Made by a program: the position numbers and the translations under genes. Under the pieces are notes generated by a model that saw only the letters and a list, made by a program, of their open reading frames with translations, was not told where the DNA came from and searched no databases. A DNA stretch of 64,000 nt from Haematobia irritans (Eukaryota > Arthropoda > Insecta > Diptera > Muscidae), in assembly GCF_050003625.1 (NCBI RefSeq), contig NC_134400.1, positions 45,807,096 to 45,871,095 on the forward strand. Reading direction: 5' to 3'. Positions 22,808-35,244 of this stretch are shown in pieces; position 1 is the stretch's first letter, and each line of letters opens with the position of its first letter.

Positions 22808-25290
22808 AACAAGTACATACGGCCGCAAGTTCGGCCAGGCCGAATCTTATGTACCCACTACCATGGATTGCGTAGAAACTTCTACGAAAGACTGTGATTT
22901 AGTCCATACATGGTATATATTAGACACAAAAGTTATGTATAGTTAAGTCTACAAATAATTACGAATTGACTTTTTGTACGTAGAGAGCCAGAATTGAAAT
23001 ATGGGGGTCGCTTATATGGGGGCTATATACAATTATGAACTTGATATGGACCAATTTTTGTGTGATTGGGGATCGATTTATCTGAGGGCCATATATAACT
23101 ATAGACCGATATGGACCTAGTTAGGCATGGTTGTTAACGACCATATACTAGCACAATGTACCAAATTTCAACTAACTCGGATGAAATTTGCTCATCCAAA
23201 AGGTTCCAAAACCAAATCTCGGGATCGGTTTATATGGGGCTATGTACGATTATGGACTGATATGTACCACTTTTGGCATGGTTGTTAAATATTATATACT
23301 ACCACCACGTACCAAATTTCAAGCAGATCGGATGAATTTTGCTTCTCCAAAAGGCACCGGAGGTCAAATCTGGGGATCGGTTTATATGGAAGCTATATAT
23401 AATTATGGACTGATAGGAACCAATTCCTGCATGGTTGTTGGATACCATATACTAACATCACGTACCAAATTTCAACCGAATGGCAAGAATTTTGCTCTTC
23501 CAAGGGGCTCTGGAGGTCAAATCTGGGGATCGGTTTATATGGGGCCTATATATAATTATGGACCGATATCGACCAATTTTTGCATGGGAGTTTGAGGCCA
23601 TATATTAACACCACATACCAAATTGCAACTGAATCATATGAATTTTGGTCTTCCAAGAGGTTCCGGAGGTCAAATCTGGTGATCGGTTTATATGGAGGCT
23701 ATATATAATTATGAACCGATGTGGACCAATTTTTGCATGGTTGCTATAGACCATATACTAACATAACGTACAAAATTTCAGCCGGATCGGATGAAATTTG
23801 CTTCTCTTAGCGGCCTCGCAAGCCAAATCGGGGGATCGGTTTATATGGGGGCTATATATAATTATGGACCGATGTGTACCAATTTTTGCATGGTTGTTAG
23901 AGACCATATACTAACACCATGTACCAAATTTCAGCCGGATCGGACGAAATTTGCTTCTCGTAGAGGTCTCGCAAGCCAAATCGGGGGATCGGTTTATATG
24001 GGGGCTATATATAATTATGGACCGATGTGGACCAATTTCTGCATGGTTGTTAGAGACCATATACTGACACCACGTACCAAATTTCAGTCGGATCGGATGA
24101 AATTTGCTTCTCTTAGGGGCCACGCAAGCCAAATCGGGGGATCGGTTTATATGGGGGCTATATATAATTATGGACCGATGTGGACCAATTTTTGCATGGT
24201 TGTTAGAGACCATATACTTACACCATGTACCAAATTTCAGCCGGATCGGATGAAATTTGCTTCTCTTAGAGGCCTCGCAAGCCAAATCGGGGGATCGGTT
24301 TATATGGGGGCTATATATAATTATGGACCGATGTGGACCAATTTTTGCATGGTTGTTAGAGACCATGTACTAACACCATGTACCAAAATTCAGCCGGATC
24401 GGATGAAATTTGCTTCTCTTAGAGGCCTCGCAAGCCAAATTTTGGGGTCCGTTTATATGCACAGAAAAAAATATCACCAAAATATTTCCAATTAAAAAGT
24501 TAATTGAAGTTGAAATTTTGTTCAATTAATAAATTAATTGGTACTATTAACTTTTTAATCAAGATAGAAACATTAAGTTAATTAAGCCAATGATTGAAAA
24601 TTTTAAAATTTTTAATTAAAAAGTTAATTGATACAATTAACTTTTAATCAAATTCAGAAGACTAAGTCAATTAAAAAAGTGATGAACATTTTTTTTTAAA
24701 TTTTTAATTAACATTTTTTTCAAACAATCAATTGTTAATCCAAATAAAATTTCTAAGCCAATTCAGAATGTAATTGAAAATAGTTACCTTTTTTTAATTA
24801 CTAAATTTATTGAGTTTTGCAATCAACATCAATTAAATTTTTAATTGAATCAATTAAAAAATTAATTGAAATTTGGTAATGAAATCAATAAATTTTTTAA
24901 TCAAGAATTTTTTCTATGCCCAGTTAAAACTGGGATTGATACTATCATTTTCGTGATTGAAGACATTTCAATTAAAAAATTAATTGGATCAATTAATTTC
25001 GTGATTGAATCAGAAAAAATTTTTTTTGTGTGTGGGGGCTATACGTAAAAGTGGACCGATATGGCCCATTTGCAATACCATCCGACCTACAGCAATAACA
25101 ACTACTTGTGCCAAGTTTCAAGTCGATAGCTTGTTTCGTTCGGAAGTTAGCGTGATTTCAACAGACGGACGGACGGACGGACATGCTCAGATCGACTCAG
25201 AATTTCATCACGACCCAGAATATATATACTTTATGGGGTCTTAGAGCAATATTTCGATGTGTTACAAACGGAATGACAAAGTTAATATAT
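22808..25290 (+). mobile_element. Family A element A5 with nested family C insertion, right end truncated
   Basis: The left terminus has a variant palindrome (GTACATACGGCCGCAAG). About nine 153-bp units follow (22990-24460), the longest array here; GGATCGGTTTAT recurs at 23833 and 23986, exactly 153 bp apart. The element is interrupted at 24461 by family C and resumes at 25033 with GGGGCTATACGTAAAAG, a GACGGACGGACGGACGG tract and the core. It stops at GTTAATATAT without the right hairpin. The 234-codon plus frame and the 151-codon minus frame over the same DNA are repeat artefacts. Confidence 0.88.
24461..25032. repeat. Family C AT-rich palindromic element (C3), complete-looking
   Basis: Bounded by ACAGAAAAAAATATC on the left and TTTTTTTTGTGTGTG on the right, which are imperfect inverted termini. 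It is inserted in the phrase TTTATATG|GGGGCTATAC of A5, with at most a 2-bp duplication. The interior is composed of repeated AATTAAAAAGTTAATTGA and its complement. It resembles a MITE or fold-back element; its class is unknown. Confidence 0.65.
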
Positions 25291-25672
25291 AAAAAACTAA
25301 ATACGATTTTGGGGTCGCAATATATAATTGTTTTGATCGAAATTTATAGTCAATTTCAATTAATTATTTAATTGAATGAATCAAATAGTTGATTGACTTT
25401 TGTCACGAAATTAATTAAAATTTTAATTGATTCAATTAAAACTGTGATTGAATTTTATGTTAAAAATCAATCACGTTTTTAATTGATTCAATCACACAAT
25501 TAATTGATTCCGTGACAAAAGTCAATTAAATTTTTAATTGAAAATCGTGTTGGTTTTCAATCAAAATGGGTGATTGATACTATCATTTCGTGATTGAAGA
25601 CATTTTAATTAAAAAAATGATTGAATCTGCGATTTTCGTGATTGGAATAAAAAAAAATTATTTTTGTGTGTG
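25291..25672. repeat. Family C element (C4)
   Basis: Contains TTTTAATTGATTCAATCAC and GTGATTGATACTATCATTT and ends AAAAATTATTTTTGTGTGTG. The phrases GACTTTTGTCACGAAATTAA and its complement TTCCGTGACAAAAGTCAATT both occur, about 95 bp apart, so the element is a large imperfect inverted repeat. The same phrases recur in C5. Confidence 0.6.
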
Positions 25673-26506
25673 TAGATACCAACTCAATGTAAAAAGTACT
25701 CATCATATCAACCGATTTGACCGGCTCGGCATACAAGGCTGTTCGGATAATTTCTTATCCTACAAAATTCAAGAGAGTTGACCGTGACGTGAAAGGAGCA
25801 GTATGGGACGGTATCTAATCATGGTGGGAGAACCCTCTTTTCTTCCCAAAGTGACGAATTTGTCTTTGAGAGCCGACCACTGATTCAATTGTACTTTGGT
25901 CTCTAATGTGTACCTCTTATCCTCCCTCGGATTTAGTCGACTATGGATGTACGCTTTTAGAGAGGTTTCACTGTAAATGAATCATCCATGTAATGTAAAA
26001 TGTCATTCGGACTGGGCCATAAATATGGTTCCTTGTCATTGGGCTAAACGTAGATAAGAGAAAAATTCGTCATACCCATGTGGTCGGAATGAACATTGCA
26101 TTCGTACTTAACAGAATATTTGAAAAATATCAAGGCGTCCAAAGTTTCATCACATACACAATCCTATCTTGTTGCAGATGAAAAAAATCTCTCACAGTCG
26201 ACACTGGTCTAAAGGTCGTTTATACTGAATGAGGGCACCAGTTTATTAATAAAAAATCCTAAAAAGCTGCAAAAATAATAAATTTAGATAATATTTTCAG
26301 GATCCCGAAAAATTGCGTCGCGAAAATTCCGGGATTTCAGGACGGGATTAATCTCGAATGACAGTCCTACTGAATACTCAAGCGGTGGACTAAACGAAAA
26401 CAGAGTTCACGTTTCTCCAGAACATGTTGAAAAATGTACAACACTGGCATCAGCTGGTTAAAAACAATCACAACAAGTGCATTTTTACATATCTAATGTA
26501 TGAAGT
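25673..26506. other. Spacer with a probable decayed SINE
   Basis: Positions about 25957-26095 read AGAGGTTTCACTGTAAATG ... GTCATTCGGACTGGGCCATA ... TTCCTTGTCATTGGGCT. This follows the order of the SINE body (TGGTTTCACTGGAATG, CCGTTCGGACTCGGCTATA, TCCCTTGTCATTGAGCTTA) with many changes. Neither SINE end is visible. The rest shows nothing recognisable. Confidence 0.4.
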
Positions 26507-26804
26507 GACCGCCTTGCATGGGTTCGATTCCTGCTTCTACCGAACACCAAAAAGTTTTTCAGCGGTGGATTATCCCACCTCAGCGATGTTGGTGACATTT
26601 CTGAGTGTTTCAAAGCTCCTCTAAGTGGTTTTACTGCAATGTGGATTCGGCTATTAAAATTAGGTCCCTTGTCATTGAGCTTAACATGGAATCGGGCAGC
26701 ACTCAGTGATAAGAGAGAAGTTCACCACTGTGGTTTCACAATGGACTGAATAGTCTAAGTGAGCCTGATATATCGGGCTGCCACCTAACCTAACCTAACC
26801 TAAG
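26507..26804 (+). mobile_element. tRNA-derived SINE, copy 2 (5' truncated)
   Basis: The A box is missing, and about 14 bases before the B box are deleted; GGGTTCGATTCCTGCT is intact. The body and tail match copy 3 through to CGGGCTGCCACCTAACC and three TAACC units. With no A box it is unlikely to be transcribed internally. Confidence 0.88.
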
Positions 26805-27153
26805 AAATATTTACTGCTGTGACTATTTATGACATTGTACCACTTTTAATTTCATGTTATTCGACAAATTAGTTACAATAACATAAATTGGTATTGTGAA
26901 TCGAGGAAACGCCACTTTTTCAAAATACAATCTGGCAACATTGATGCCATTTGTACAGATGAGATGTTCTGGATAGCTCATATAAATGTTGTATCGAATA
27001 CTCAAAGAAAAAATGCTTAATCTAGCATAAAGATTTTACTAGTATCTTCTACCCTAAATTAAATTAAACTGGCGATAATCTGTAAAATATAAGGTACTTA
27101 AATATATTCTCTGAAATTTATTCTAAATCTATACAGTCAATAGTACAGGCTTT
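26805..27153. other. Spacer, nothing recognised
   Basis: AT-rich with a 60-codon minus-strand frame that shows no domain. It lies between the SINE and the DD41D copy. Confidence 0.4.
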
Positions 27154-27155
27154 TA

Positions 27156-28087
27156 AAGGGTGATTCTTTTGAGGTTAGGATTTTCATGCATTAGTATTTG
27201 ACAGATCACGTGGTATTTCAGACATGGTGTCAAAGAGAAAGATGCTCAGTATGCTTTGACATTTCATCATGAATAGACGAACGATCTGCCACAACGTCGA
27301 ATTTTCAGTGAATGGGCCCTAGAAAAGTTGGCAGAAAATCCGCTTTTTTATCGACAAATTTTGTTCAGCGATGAGGCTCATTTCTGGTTGAATGGCTACG
27401 TAAATAAGCAAAATTGCCGCATTTGGAGTGAAGAGCAACCAGAAGCCGTTCAAGAACTGCCCATGCATCCCGAAAAATGCACTGTTTGGTGTGGTTTGTA
27501 CGCTGGTGGAATCATTGGACCGTATTTTTTCAAAGATGCTGTTGGACGCAACGTTACGGTGAATGGCGATCGCTATCGTTCGATGCTAACAAACTTTTTG
27601 TTGCCAAAAATGGAAGAACTGAACTTGGTTGACATGTGGTTTCAACAAGATGGCGCTACATGCCACACAGCTCGCGATTCTATGGCCATTTTGAGGGAAA
27701 ACTTCGGAGAACAATTCATCTCAAGAAATGGACCGGTAAGTTGGCCACCAAGATCATGCGATTTGACGCCTTTAGACTATTTTTTGTGGGGCTACGTCAA
27801 GTCTAAAGTCTACAGAAATAAGCCAGCAACTATTCCAGCTTTGGAAGACAACATTTCCGAAGAAATTCGGGCTATTCCGGCCGAAATGGTCGAAAAAGTT
27901 GCCCAAAATTGGACTTTCCGAATGGACCACCTAAGACGCAGCCGCGGTCAACATTTAAATGAAATTATCTTCAAAAAGTAAATGTCATGGACCAATCTAA
28001 CGTTTCAAATAAAGAACCGATGAGATTTTGCAAATTTTATGCGTTTTTTTTTTTAAAAAGTTATCAAGCTCTTAACAAATCACCCTT
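27156..28087 (+). mobile_element. DD41D (rosa-like) Tc1/mariner transposon, internally deleted copy 2
   Basis: About 932 bp, flanked by TA (27154-27155, 28088-28089), with termini AAGGGTGATT / AATCACCCTT. The subterminal DNA (CATGCATTAGTATTTGACAG) matches copy 1 in the opposite orientation. Its internal deletion has different breakpoints from copy 1, so the two copies are not simple duplicates. Confidence 0.9.
27277..27981 (+). pseudogene. DD41D transposase, N-terminal deletion (copy 2)
   Basis: The frame is open from 27277 to the stop at 27981 (about 234 codons), but the transposase ATG at about 27269 is out of frame because of the deletion. It retains LPQRRIFSEWALEKLAEN before the catalytic core, which copy 1 lacks, and then FSDEAHFWLNG, WFQQDGATCHTA and LTPLDYFLWG with 41 residues between the last two Asp. 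There is no initiator ATG in frame before the core; a TTG at 27328 is not a plausible eukaryotic start. The catalytic triad is complete and the DNA-binding domain is lost. Confidence 0.9.
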
Positions 28088-28783
28088 TATATCTGGGAAT
28101 AGAGACAGTGCCTCCATCCAAACAACAACTGGTCAACTAAACAAGAAGGTGGTAACATTAATGCCTTCAAAGCCAGCTGGAACATAACATGCCCATCAAA
28201 GATGCAACAACCAAAAATATAAAAAACCAAATCTAAACAAGGCCAATGTTTCATAGTGCATACAAAACATACATCAGACTATCTATGTTGGACCATATGC
28301 TTCAACCACTCATATTCAATGCCATCACTGCAAACTACCCCCTAGGCTAAATGGGTTGTATGATTAAAAACCAAAGGAAACGAATATGCCAGAATCCTGC
28401 CTCGCATCAAGTTCAGAGGACGTTGAGGCCGTAATTTATGACCACATAAGATGCAATTGTTTCGTTTTTCCTCTTTTTGTGGGTTTTCGATCAGATCTCA
28501 TGAACACACAAAAACATACAACGTCGCTAAACTATGTATGTGTGTGTGTCTCATGTCATTGTATTGATTAATGTGGACATTGCTGAGTGTGTGTACACGC
28601 TTTTCGTACATATCTCTCATGTGTGGCAAATCTGTTTAGCAAGTGTTGTGAGAACAAGGTAAACTAACATGACCGTCATCTACATCAACAAATCCAAGGC
28701 TTTAAAGTGCTTTGGAAATTCCTATCTCTGAGACAGTGGAAGAAATTACGAATTATTGGATTACACAAACAAAATGAGTGTTT
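28088..28783. other. Spacer, nothing recognised
   Basis: Frames of 60-66 codons only; a TGTGTGTGTG tract lies near 28538. No element ends or RNA signatures are seen. Confidence 0.4.
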
Positions 28784-30043
28784 AACAAGTATATACGGCC
28801 GTAAGTTCGGCCAGGCCGAATCTTATGTACCCTCCACCATGGATTGCGTAGAAACTTCTACGAAAGACTGCCATTCACAAATCAACTCACATGGTTGTTA
28901 AATATCATATGCTACCACTACGTACCAAATTTCAACCAGATCGGATGAATTTTGCTTCTCCAAAAGGCACCGGAAGTCAAATCTGGGGATCGGTTTATAT
29001 GGGTGCTATATATTATTATGGACTGATAGGAACCAATTCCTGCATGGTTGTTGGATACTCTATACTAACATCACGTACCAAATTTCAACCAAATGGGAAG
29101 AATTTTGCTCTTCCAAGGTGCTCCGGAGGTCAAATCTGGGGATCGGTTTATATGGGGCCTATATATAATTATGGACCGATATCGACCAATTTTTGCATGG
29201 GTGTTTGAGGCCATATATTAACATCACGTACCAAATTTCAACTGAATCACATAAATTTTGATCTTCTAAGAGGCTCCGGAGGTCAAATCTGGTGATCGGT
29301 TTATATGGGGGCTATATATATAATTATGGACCGATATGGACTAATTTTTGCATGGTTGTAAGAGACCATATACTAACACCATGTACCAAATTTCAGCCAG
29401 ATCGGATGAAATTTGCTTCCCTTAGAGGCTCCGCAAGCCAAATCGGGGGATCGGTTTATATGGGGGCTATATATAATTATGGACCGATATGGACCAATTT
29501 TTGTATGGTTGTTAGAGACCATATACAAACACCATGTATCAAATTTCAGCCGGATCGGATGAAAATTGTTTCTCTTAGAGGGTCTGCAAGCAAAATTGGG
29601 GGGATCGGTTTATATGGGGGCTATATATAATTATGGACCGATGTGGACCAATTTTTGCGTGGTTGTTATAGACCATATACTAACACCATGTACCAAATTT
29701 CAGCCGGATCGGATGAAATTTGCTTCTCTTAGAGGCCTCGCAAGCCAAATTTGGGGGTCCGTTTATTTGGGGGTCCGTTTATATGGACCGATATGGCCCA
29801 TTTGCAATACCATCCGACCTACATCAATAACAACTACTTGTGCCAAGTTTCAAGTCGATAGCTTGTTTCGTTCGGAAGTTAGCGTGATTTCAACAGACGG
29901 ACGGACCGACATGCTCAGATCGACTCAGAATTTCACTACGACCCAGAATATATATACTTTATGGGGTCTTAGAGCAATATTTCGATGTGTTACAAACGGA
30001 ATGACAAAGTTAATATACCCCCATCCTATGGTGGAGGGTATAA
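28784..30043 (+). mobile_element. Family A element A6, short form without the 29-bp array
   Basis: Left terminus, then a direct jump at about 28875 into the 153-bp repeats (about six units, 28890-29780), GACGGACGGACCGACATG, the core and the intact right terminus CCCCATCCTATGGTGGAGGG. The left junction lacks the unique segment after ACTGCCATTCACAA, like A10. The frames of 105-184 codons here are repeat artefacts. Confidence 0.9.
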
Positions 30044-30123
30044 AAAAGCTATTGGCAAAAATAGTTGATTTATTTCTTGTACATACCGCACTATACAATG
30101 TCTCAGTAAATTTTATATAAATT

Positions 30124-30511
30124 TATTAAGGAAATTCTAAAGCCGTGCGGGGCCGACTGCACCACTTGTGGATCTACATCTCTCTAATCCTTCTCTATTC
30201 TTCAAATCCATCTCTAATCCTTTAAATTTGTTTAGTGCTATATATAAAAGGTCATTTATATGTGAATCGATTTGGGAAACATTTGTACACTTTTGCAAAA
30301 TCTCTAGACTCAAAATTAAACCCGCTAAGTCCCTGAGACGGAGCAAAACGTTAGTAACAAAATATGGGAAATATTTATATCTAAAGCCCTTTTTTATGCA
30401 ATTTTGCAAAAGGGAATTTATGATTTATCGGGAGAGACATAGGAATTAGGAATATAGGTAAATTTTAAGCATTTTTACAATTTGTCTTCGACCTAGGAGG
30501 GCGATTTTAGC
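30124..30511 (+). repeat. Family B fragment (B3)
   Basis: Contains AAAGCCGTGCGGGGCCGAC (the left hairpin region of family B) and then a decayed body. It ends in GGGAATTTATGATTTATCGG and GGCGATTTTAG, which match the start of B2 (18900-19000). No 153-bp units and no right end are present. It abuts the LINE tail at 30512. Confidence 0.6.
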
Positions 30512-32420
30512 TTAGGTTAGGTTATAGAGGATGAAAGCAGCCCATAGCAAAAGGGCTGGTTCTCACTTAGACCAAGTTGATCCATTGTGTTTCCTCATAG
30601 TTGTTTTCCTTCATCATCATTAATCATTCGACCATTCGAGTTTCCAGACGAGTTCCAAAGAAAAGGTTTTCTAGGTCTGTCATCCCGAGGCCTTTATGAA
30701 GGCAAGTATATCCTTCAGCTTGCAGTTCCGTACATCCGTTATATCGTGAAAGAATAACGGCGTCCAGCATTACCCAGCAAAAAAATTTGGAAGTTCTTCC
30801 AAAGGCACAACTTCAAAAGCACTTCCAGAAGATGCACTCCCAATGATGTTCTTTATTTTAACTACCCAGGAAGTTATTTTGATTAATTTTTTACAACTTG
30901 GTTTTTTCATACTTTTAATGGATAATTTTAACTTTTTTATTTCAAATAGGGTAAGAATTCATAAAATGGTACAAATCATTTAAATTTTGTCGAAAAAAAA
31001 TGCTAAATCCCATCTGGAAAAATTGTGAATTTTTGAAAATATTTGAGGTCAAACGTTTCTGACAAGCATTAGAATCCATTAAAAATTATAAAAAATTATA
31101 AAACTTATTTATTTGACAAAATATCACAGATTTTTTTAATTTACATGCAAAACATTGAATTCGGATCACACCTAAAGAAGTGATGCAAATTCAGTGCAAC
31201 GGCTGGTGAAATGGAGACTTCCGTCCTATGACAAGCCCATGTTAAATTCATCGCTTCTGCGTCAATTTTGCACCACTTCCGGATCCAAAAAGAACATTTT
31301 CATTACTTTTTTGGCGACGCTTTTTTTGCTGGGTATCTAAAGGATATTGCTGGACACTGGTACTGAAAGTGATAGGAGTATTCTGTTGCCTCTGGGTCCA
31401 GACATAGTCTACAAATATTGTCAGTTATTAAGTCAATTCTTCCCATGTGTTTTCCAAGTGTGTTGTGTCCTGTTATGATGCCTATCAATGGTCTCAAATC
31501 ATCTCCATGTATTGCCATGAGAAAATCAGAGTTCTTACGGCTCTTGTCGTCCCATATCAGTTTGGTTTGCTCGCAGTTCGCAGAGGAAGCCGAAAGTCCA
31601 TAAATTTCCATAAATTATTGTATTTGACATTGAACTTGTATATAAAGATAGCGGAGAAAAGACATCTGTAACGATCTTACTCGTTCTGCCTGCGCCTTTT
31701 TGAGTCAGCTCTTCCGCCTCGTCATTACCCATTATTTCATAATGTCTAAGTACGCAGCACACAGTGATATCATGCTTTTCAGTGAGAGCTCTATCTACGA
31801 CAGCGGCTGACTACCTTCGAAGTTATGTTCGGATTTCCTAAGGCCTTTATTGCTGCCTGACTGTCTCTCCTGAATATCGGTCTCATCAACAGTAGTTTCG
31901 CAACTTTCGCAATGATGAAAGATGCTGTATCCACCATCCAATTTGTATGAATTCCTAATCCCCACCTTTTCGCAGTAAATACTTCGGCCAATGCCTTCCT
32001 CCATTTTCGAACCATCAGTATAAATATTCAGGTATGCAAAATTTATGCGTCCCTCTTTTTACTCCTCTATACATGGTATAATCGATTTCAACTGTTAACA
32101 TAAAGTCTGTTCTAATATCTCTCCCAACTGAAGCAACGAGTTCCGTGTATCTGCATTCCGCGTTTCCGAGTGAGTCCAGGCTTTTCAGCCTCATGAGTAT
32201 CACATCCGCTGTTTTCCTGATATGCAGATCAAGTAGGCAGACTCCAATCACTACCTCTAGAGCTGCGGTGACCGTTGTTCTCATTGTACCAGTCATGTAA
32301 ATAAGGGCAGTCCTGTTTATTCTGTTGAATTTCTGTATATGATTCTGATGGTTCGTAATCGTCCACCAGACATGACATCCATAGGTAGCCACAGGTGTGA
32401 CTTTGCAATGAGCTCGATCT
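30512..32420 (-). mobile_element. LINE3: 5'-truncated, decayed LOA/I-group LINE remnant with nested TIR element
   Basis: Minus strand, from about 32420 to a 3' tail that reads ...TATAACCTAACCTAAG in the sense orientation. Recognisable pieces across several frames are YGCHVWWTITNHQNH and YMTGTMRTTVTAALEV (post-RT linker, 32440-32230), a decayed RNase H (32010-31720, with YEIMGNDEAEELTQKGAG), and GIITGHNTLGKHMGRI...CRLCLDPEATEYSYHF (31510-31360). After an interruption (30771-31335), VRNCKLKDILAFIKASG continues. The same peptides occur in LINE2, so both belong to one family that differs from LINE1. Confidence 0.8.
30771..31335. mobile_element. Family E short element with TACCCAGCAAAAAAA inverted ends (E1)
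   Basis: Bounded by TACCCAGCAAAAAAA and its exact complement TTTTTTTGCTGGGTA, 565 bp apart. The LINE3 C-terminal coding sequence reads into it on one side and out of it on the other, so it is an insertion; the target may be TA. Its first 100 bp are homologous to the whole of E2 (46562-46660), and an internal stretch (31205-31275) has an inverted copy at 35757-35818. Confidence 0.75.
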
Positions 32421-33949
32421 CGCCAAGATAGGTGGATAAAATAGTTGGCCATATCGGGCGATATTTAAAGAAGTCGGAATCAGATGATGAACGAAAAACC
32501 CGATGCTGTGAAGGGAATATTCAAACTCCTCTCATAGGAAAAAGTTTAAGATCCGAAAGAGCAAATACTGCCCATTGGAATTTCCACCTAGCAGAATCTA
32601 ATGGAGGGCGGAAATTGTCGCCCTAATACCATGAAGGCGAGCGCATTCACCCAGTCAGGGAGAGCCAATTATGACAATTTTTGCAGAAGAGGAAGGGGGT
32701 GTGGAAAGTTGTCACTTCTTACACCACCATAGCCAAGAGACGATACTGGGAGGAACTGTGTTACTCAGTTATCAACTAAAATAGCCATCTGGCCAAATAC
32801 CAAAGCGGACATCGAGGATCTGGTCGGCAACAGAATCCTGGGCTATGTAATAACTAATGAAGAAAGGATGATAGAGATGGAACCCGGAAGTTTAAGGGTT
32901 GTCGAGAAGCTTCCCAAGGAGTCTACTAAGGAATGCATCGAGGCTAAGCCGCAGAACAGAGAATCGACACCAGTGATAAGTCGTGCAGGCAATATAGGAT
33001 ATACAAAAACTTCTGCTTTCGGAGTTATCAGCAGCAGATGCCGTGCGCAATGTTGTAACAGGGAAATAACAATTTAAACCTAGCGTCAGTGTACGTGACA
33101 TATGATGCGCCGACATTTCCATCCTCGTCCAAGTTGCATCAACTGGTAAATTAATTGCAACAATCAGGAAAGGGGTGCTGCACGGTGGTTCCACATAGCT
33201 TTTTTGGAAATAATTCTGCAACTTTTGAACGGATAAATATATCAACATATTTTTCTTTGTGTGAAAGCTGAGGTGTTTTCCTCAAAGTTTGTAAGTTTGT
33301 GAGTCTCTAGTGGGTCCACGGACTGACCTGTAGGCGTTGAAAGTTGGTCACCTCGGGGTATCAAATTTTGACAAATTCGCAATTATGAACCAATTTCGAT
33401 GATTTTTTTCTTCGGGTTTTAACAGACTTTGACGGAGGGAAGGTAGGCTCCTGATATATGGCAGGACAAGACCAAAGGTTCTGAATGTTAACCCGCCCAA
33501 TATATAGAATATATAGAACCGAGTTCTTTGGGCAATATGATAATATTGTCTGGTAGAATAATAGTACTTATGAGCCACATCACAAATAGAAGTGAGAAAG
33601 CCTACAGAGGTTGGGCATCGTGCCAAAGAACGGTGGAATCTAAATGGGCCATGAATAAAACGTGTGTAGAAAACCCAACATCGTATCGAAATCAATGTAG
33701 AGGAAGCCCAACATAGAAAGTGCACATTGGGTTCAGCGAATATATTGTCTGGAGGCAGTGAAGAATATCCAGAACATTTGATACTATACTGGACTTAAAA
33801 AAGTATAACCCCCATGGTGGTGATTTGATTGAAGATGTTAGGAGAATAGACGGAACTACGAAACATCAAATGATAATAGGAGGCGGTAAGTTAAATGGCG
33901 GATGCCGCAACGATCCCAGATCATATACCTGAGGTGGTCATATCTGCCG
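32421..33949. other. Unassigned region, possible decayed element debris
   Basis: Frames of 60-125 codons on both strands show no clear domain. Around 33745-33800, GGSEEYPEHLILYW in one frame weakly resembles the C-terminal Cys/His segment of LINE ORF2, but flanking frames are broken and I do not rely on it. No RNA gene is recognised. Confidence 0.35.
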
Positions 33950-34262
33950 CCACTCTAGATACGTGTTCTTACTTTTCCTCACCCTTTCCTATACCACAGC
34001 TAGATGTGCAACCACTCTAGCAACGTGTTCGTACTTTTCCACATACTTACGATTACTGTAATCACGTGTTCCTCTGTTTCCCCTTCTGTCCCTTTTCCAC
34101 AGCTAGAGGTGTGTGATCACTCTAACTACGTGTTCTTCTCAAGCCACGCGCCCTACTTTTTCCTCATCCACAGCTAGAGGTGTGCGATCACTCTTTCCTC
34201 ACGTACTCTCTTATTCAAACGCTAGAGGTGTACAACCACTGTAGCTGCGTGTTGCCCTTTTC
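33950..34262 (+). repeat. Degenerate tandem repeat, about 60-75 bp period
   Basis: A motif of the form CACAGCTAGAGGTGTGCGAT followed by CACTCTAGCTACGTGTTC and a pyrimidine-rich TTTTCCTCATCC recurs about five times with substitutions and length change (for example at 33952, 33998, 34100, 34172 and 34222). It is not similar to other repeats in the window. Confidence 0.65.
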
Positions 34263-35244
34263 CTCATCCATGGTAGATATCCGATTTCCCAGTACCTTCC
34301 GTCTGACACCGCTAAAGATCTACGGAGTAGTGTTCACCTCTCCATACGTTGGCCGAAATCCGACTTTCCCGTACCTTTCGTCTCACACCGCCAAATGTTC
34401 ACGGGAATAGTATGGATATTTGCGCCCACAACTTCACCAGCACAGCTGTGGAGATCCGCAAGATTCGAGCATGTTGAGGACCCTTTGGTCTCGGCTCACA
34501 GCACCCAGAGATCCCCAACCCATCATATTTTTCTCCTCCATATTGCAGGTTGTTGGATTACCTTTACTCCTTTATGACCTTCTCCCATTGTGTGGGGAAT
34601 TGGCATATTTGGATGAACGAGCCTCACGTTTAACACTCACTTTCCAATATCATATGCGAATATTTGGCCTTTTGGCCACGGATGTACAATGCTGGTTATC
34701 CCATCAACCAATATAGCCGTAGTTCAATCAGTCTATCGTAGAAATTTGAATTATGTGATTTTTTCTCTGTTCCTCCCCGATTTTTCATTGTTTTCATAGG
34801 TGCTATGAAATGGTAGATGGCCATACATTTGGCTCCAGTGGGAGTTACTGGTCTAGTAGGAATCTGTTTTTATGACCAAAAATTCCATTAGATAGTCCAT
34901 AGGTACATACATTCATTGGCCTAATAGCGAATGAGTTACTGTTTGTATGCGTGGAGGATATCAATATCAATTTCCCACTTTTTCCATTTCATTGATTGCT
35001 CTACCTGATTGAGGCAATAATACACACATCAAGCTGAGGGGAGCAAAAAACGTTGATGATTTTTTTTCAATTAAAGTCGAAAAATGATAAAAAATCTCTG
35101 CTGATGATGATGACTTTTATGACTTCAACCAGTGTTACCGCTTTGACACTTTATTGAAGCGATTATACTTTAATTTACAAATTCGATTGGCCACCAGAAC
35201 CCAGGCGCTGCCGATGGTAATGCCGCTTTAACGGCCGAACGAAC
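34263..35244. other. Spacer, nothing recognised
   Basis: Frames of 60-98 codons without domains. No element terminus is seen. Confidence 0.35.

Noticed and set aside
23791..24495. Open frame of 234 codons (and similar frames of 100-294 codons elsewhere) as a repetitive protein
   Set aside because: It coincides exactly with 153-bp non-coding units, the antisense strand is open too, starts are arbitrary, and copies diverge without regard to codon position.
33745..33800. GGSEEYPEHLILYW as a LINE C-terminal Cys/His motif
   Set aside because: The flanking sequence in all frames lacks the second Cys pair and any neighbouring LINE peptides; too weak to call.
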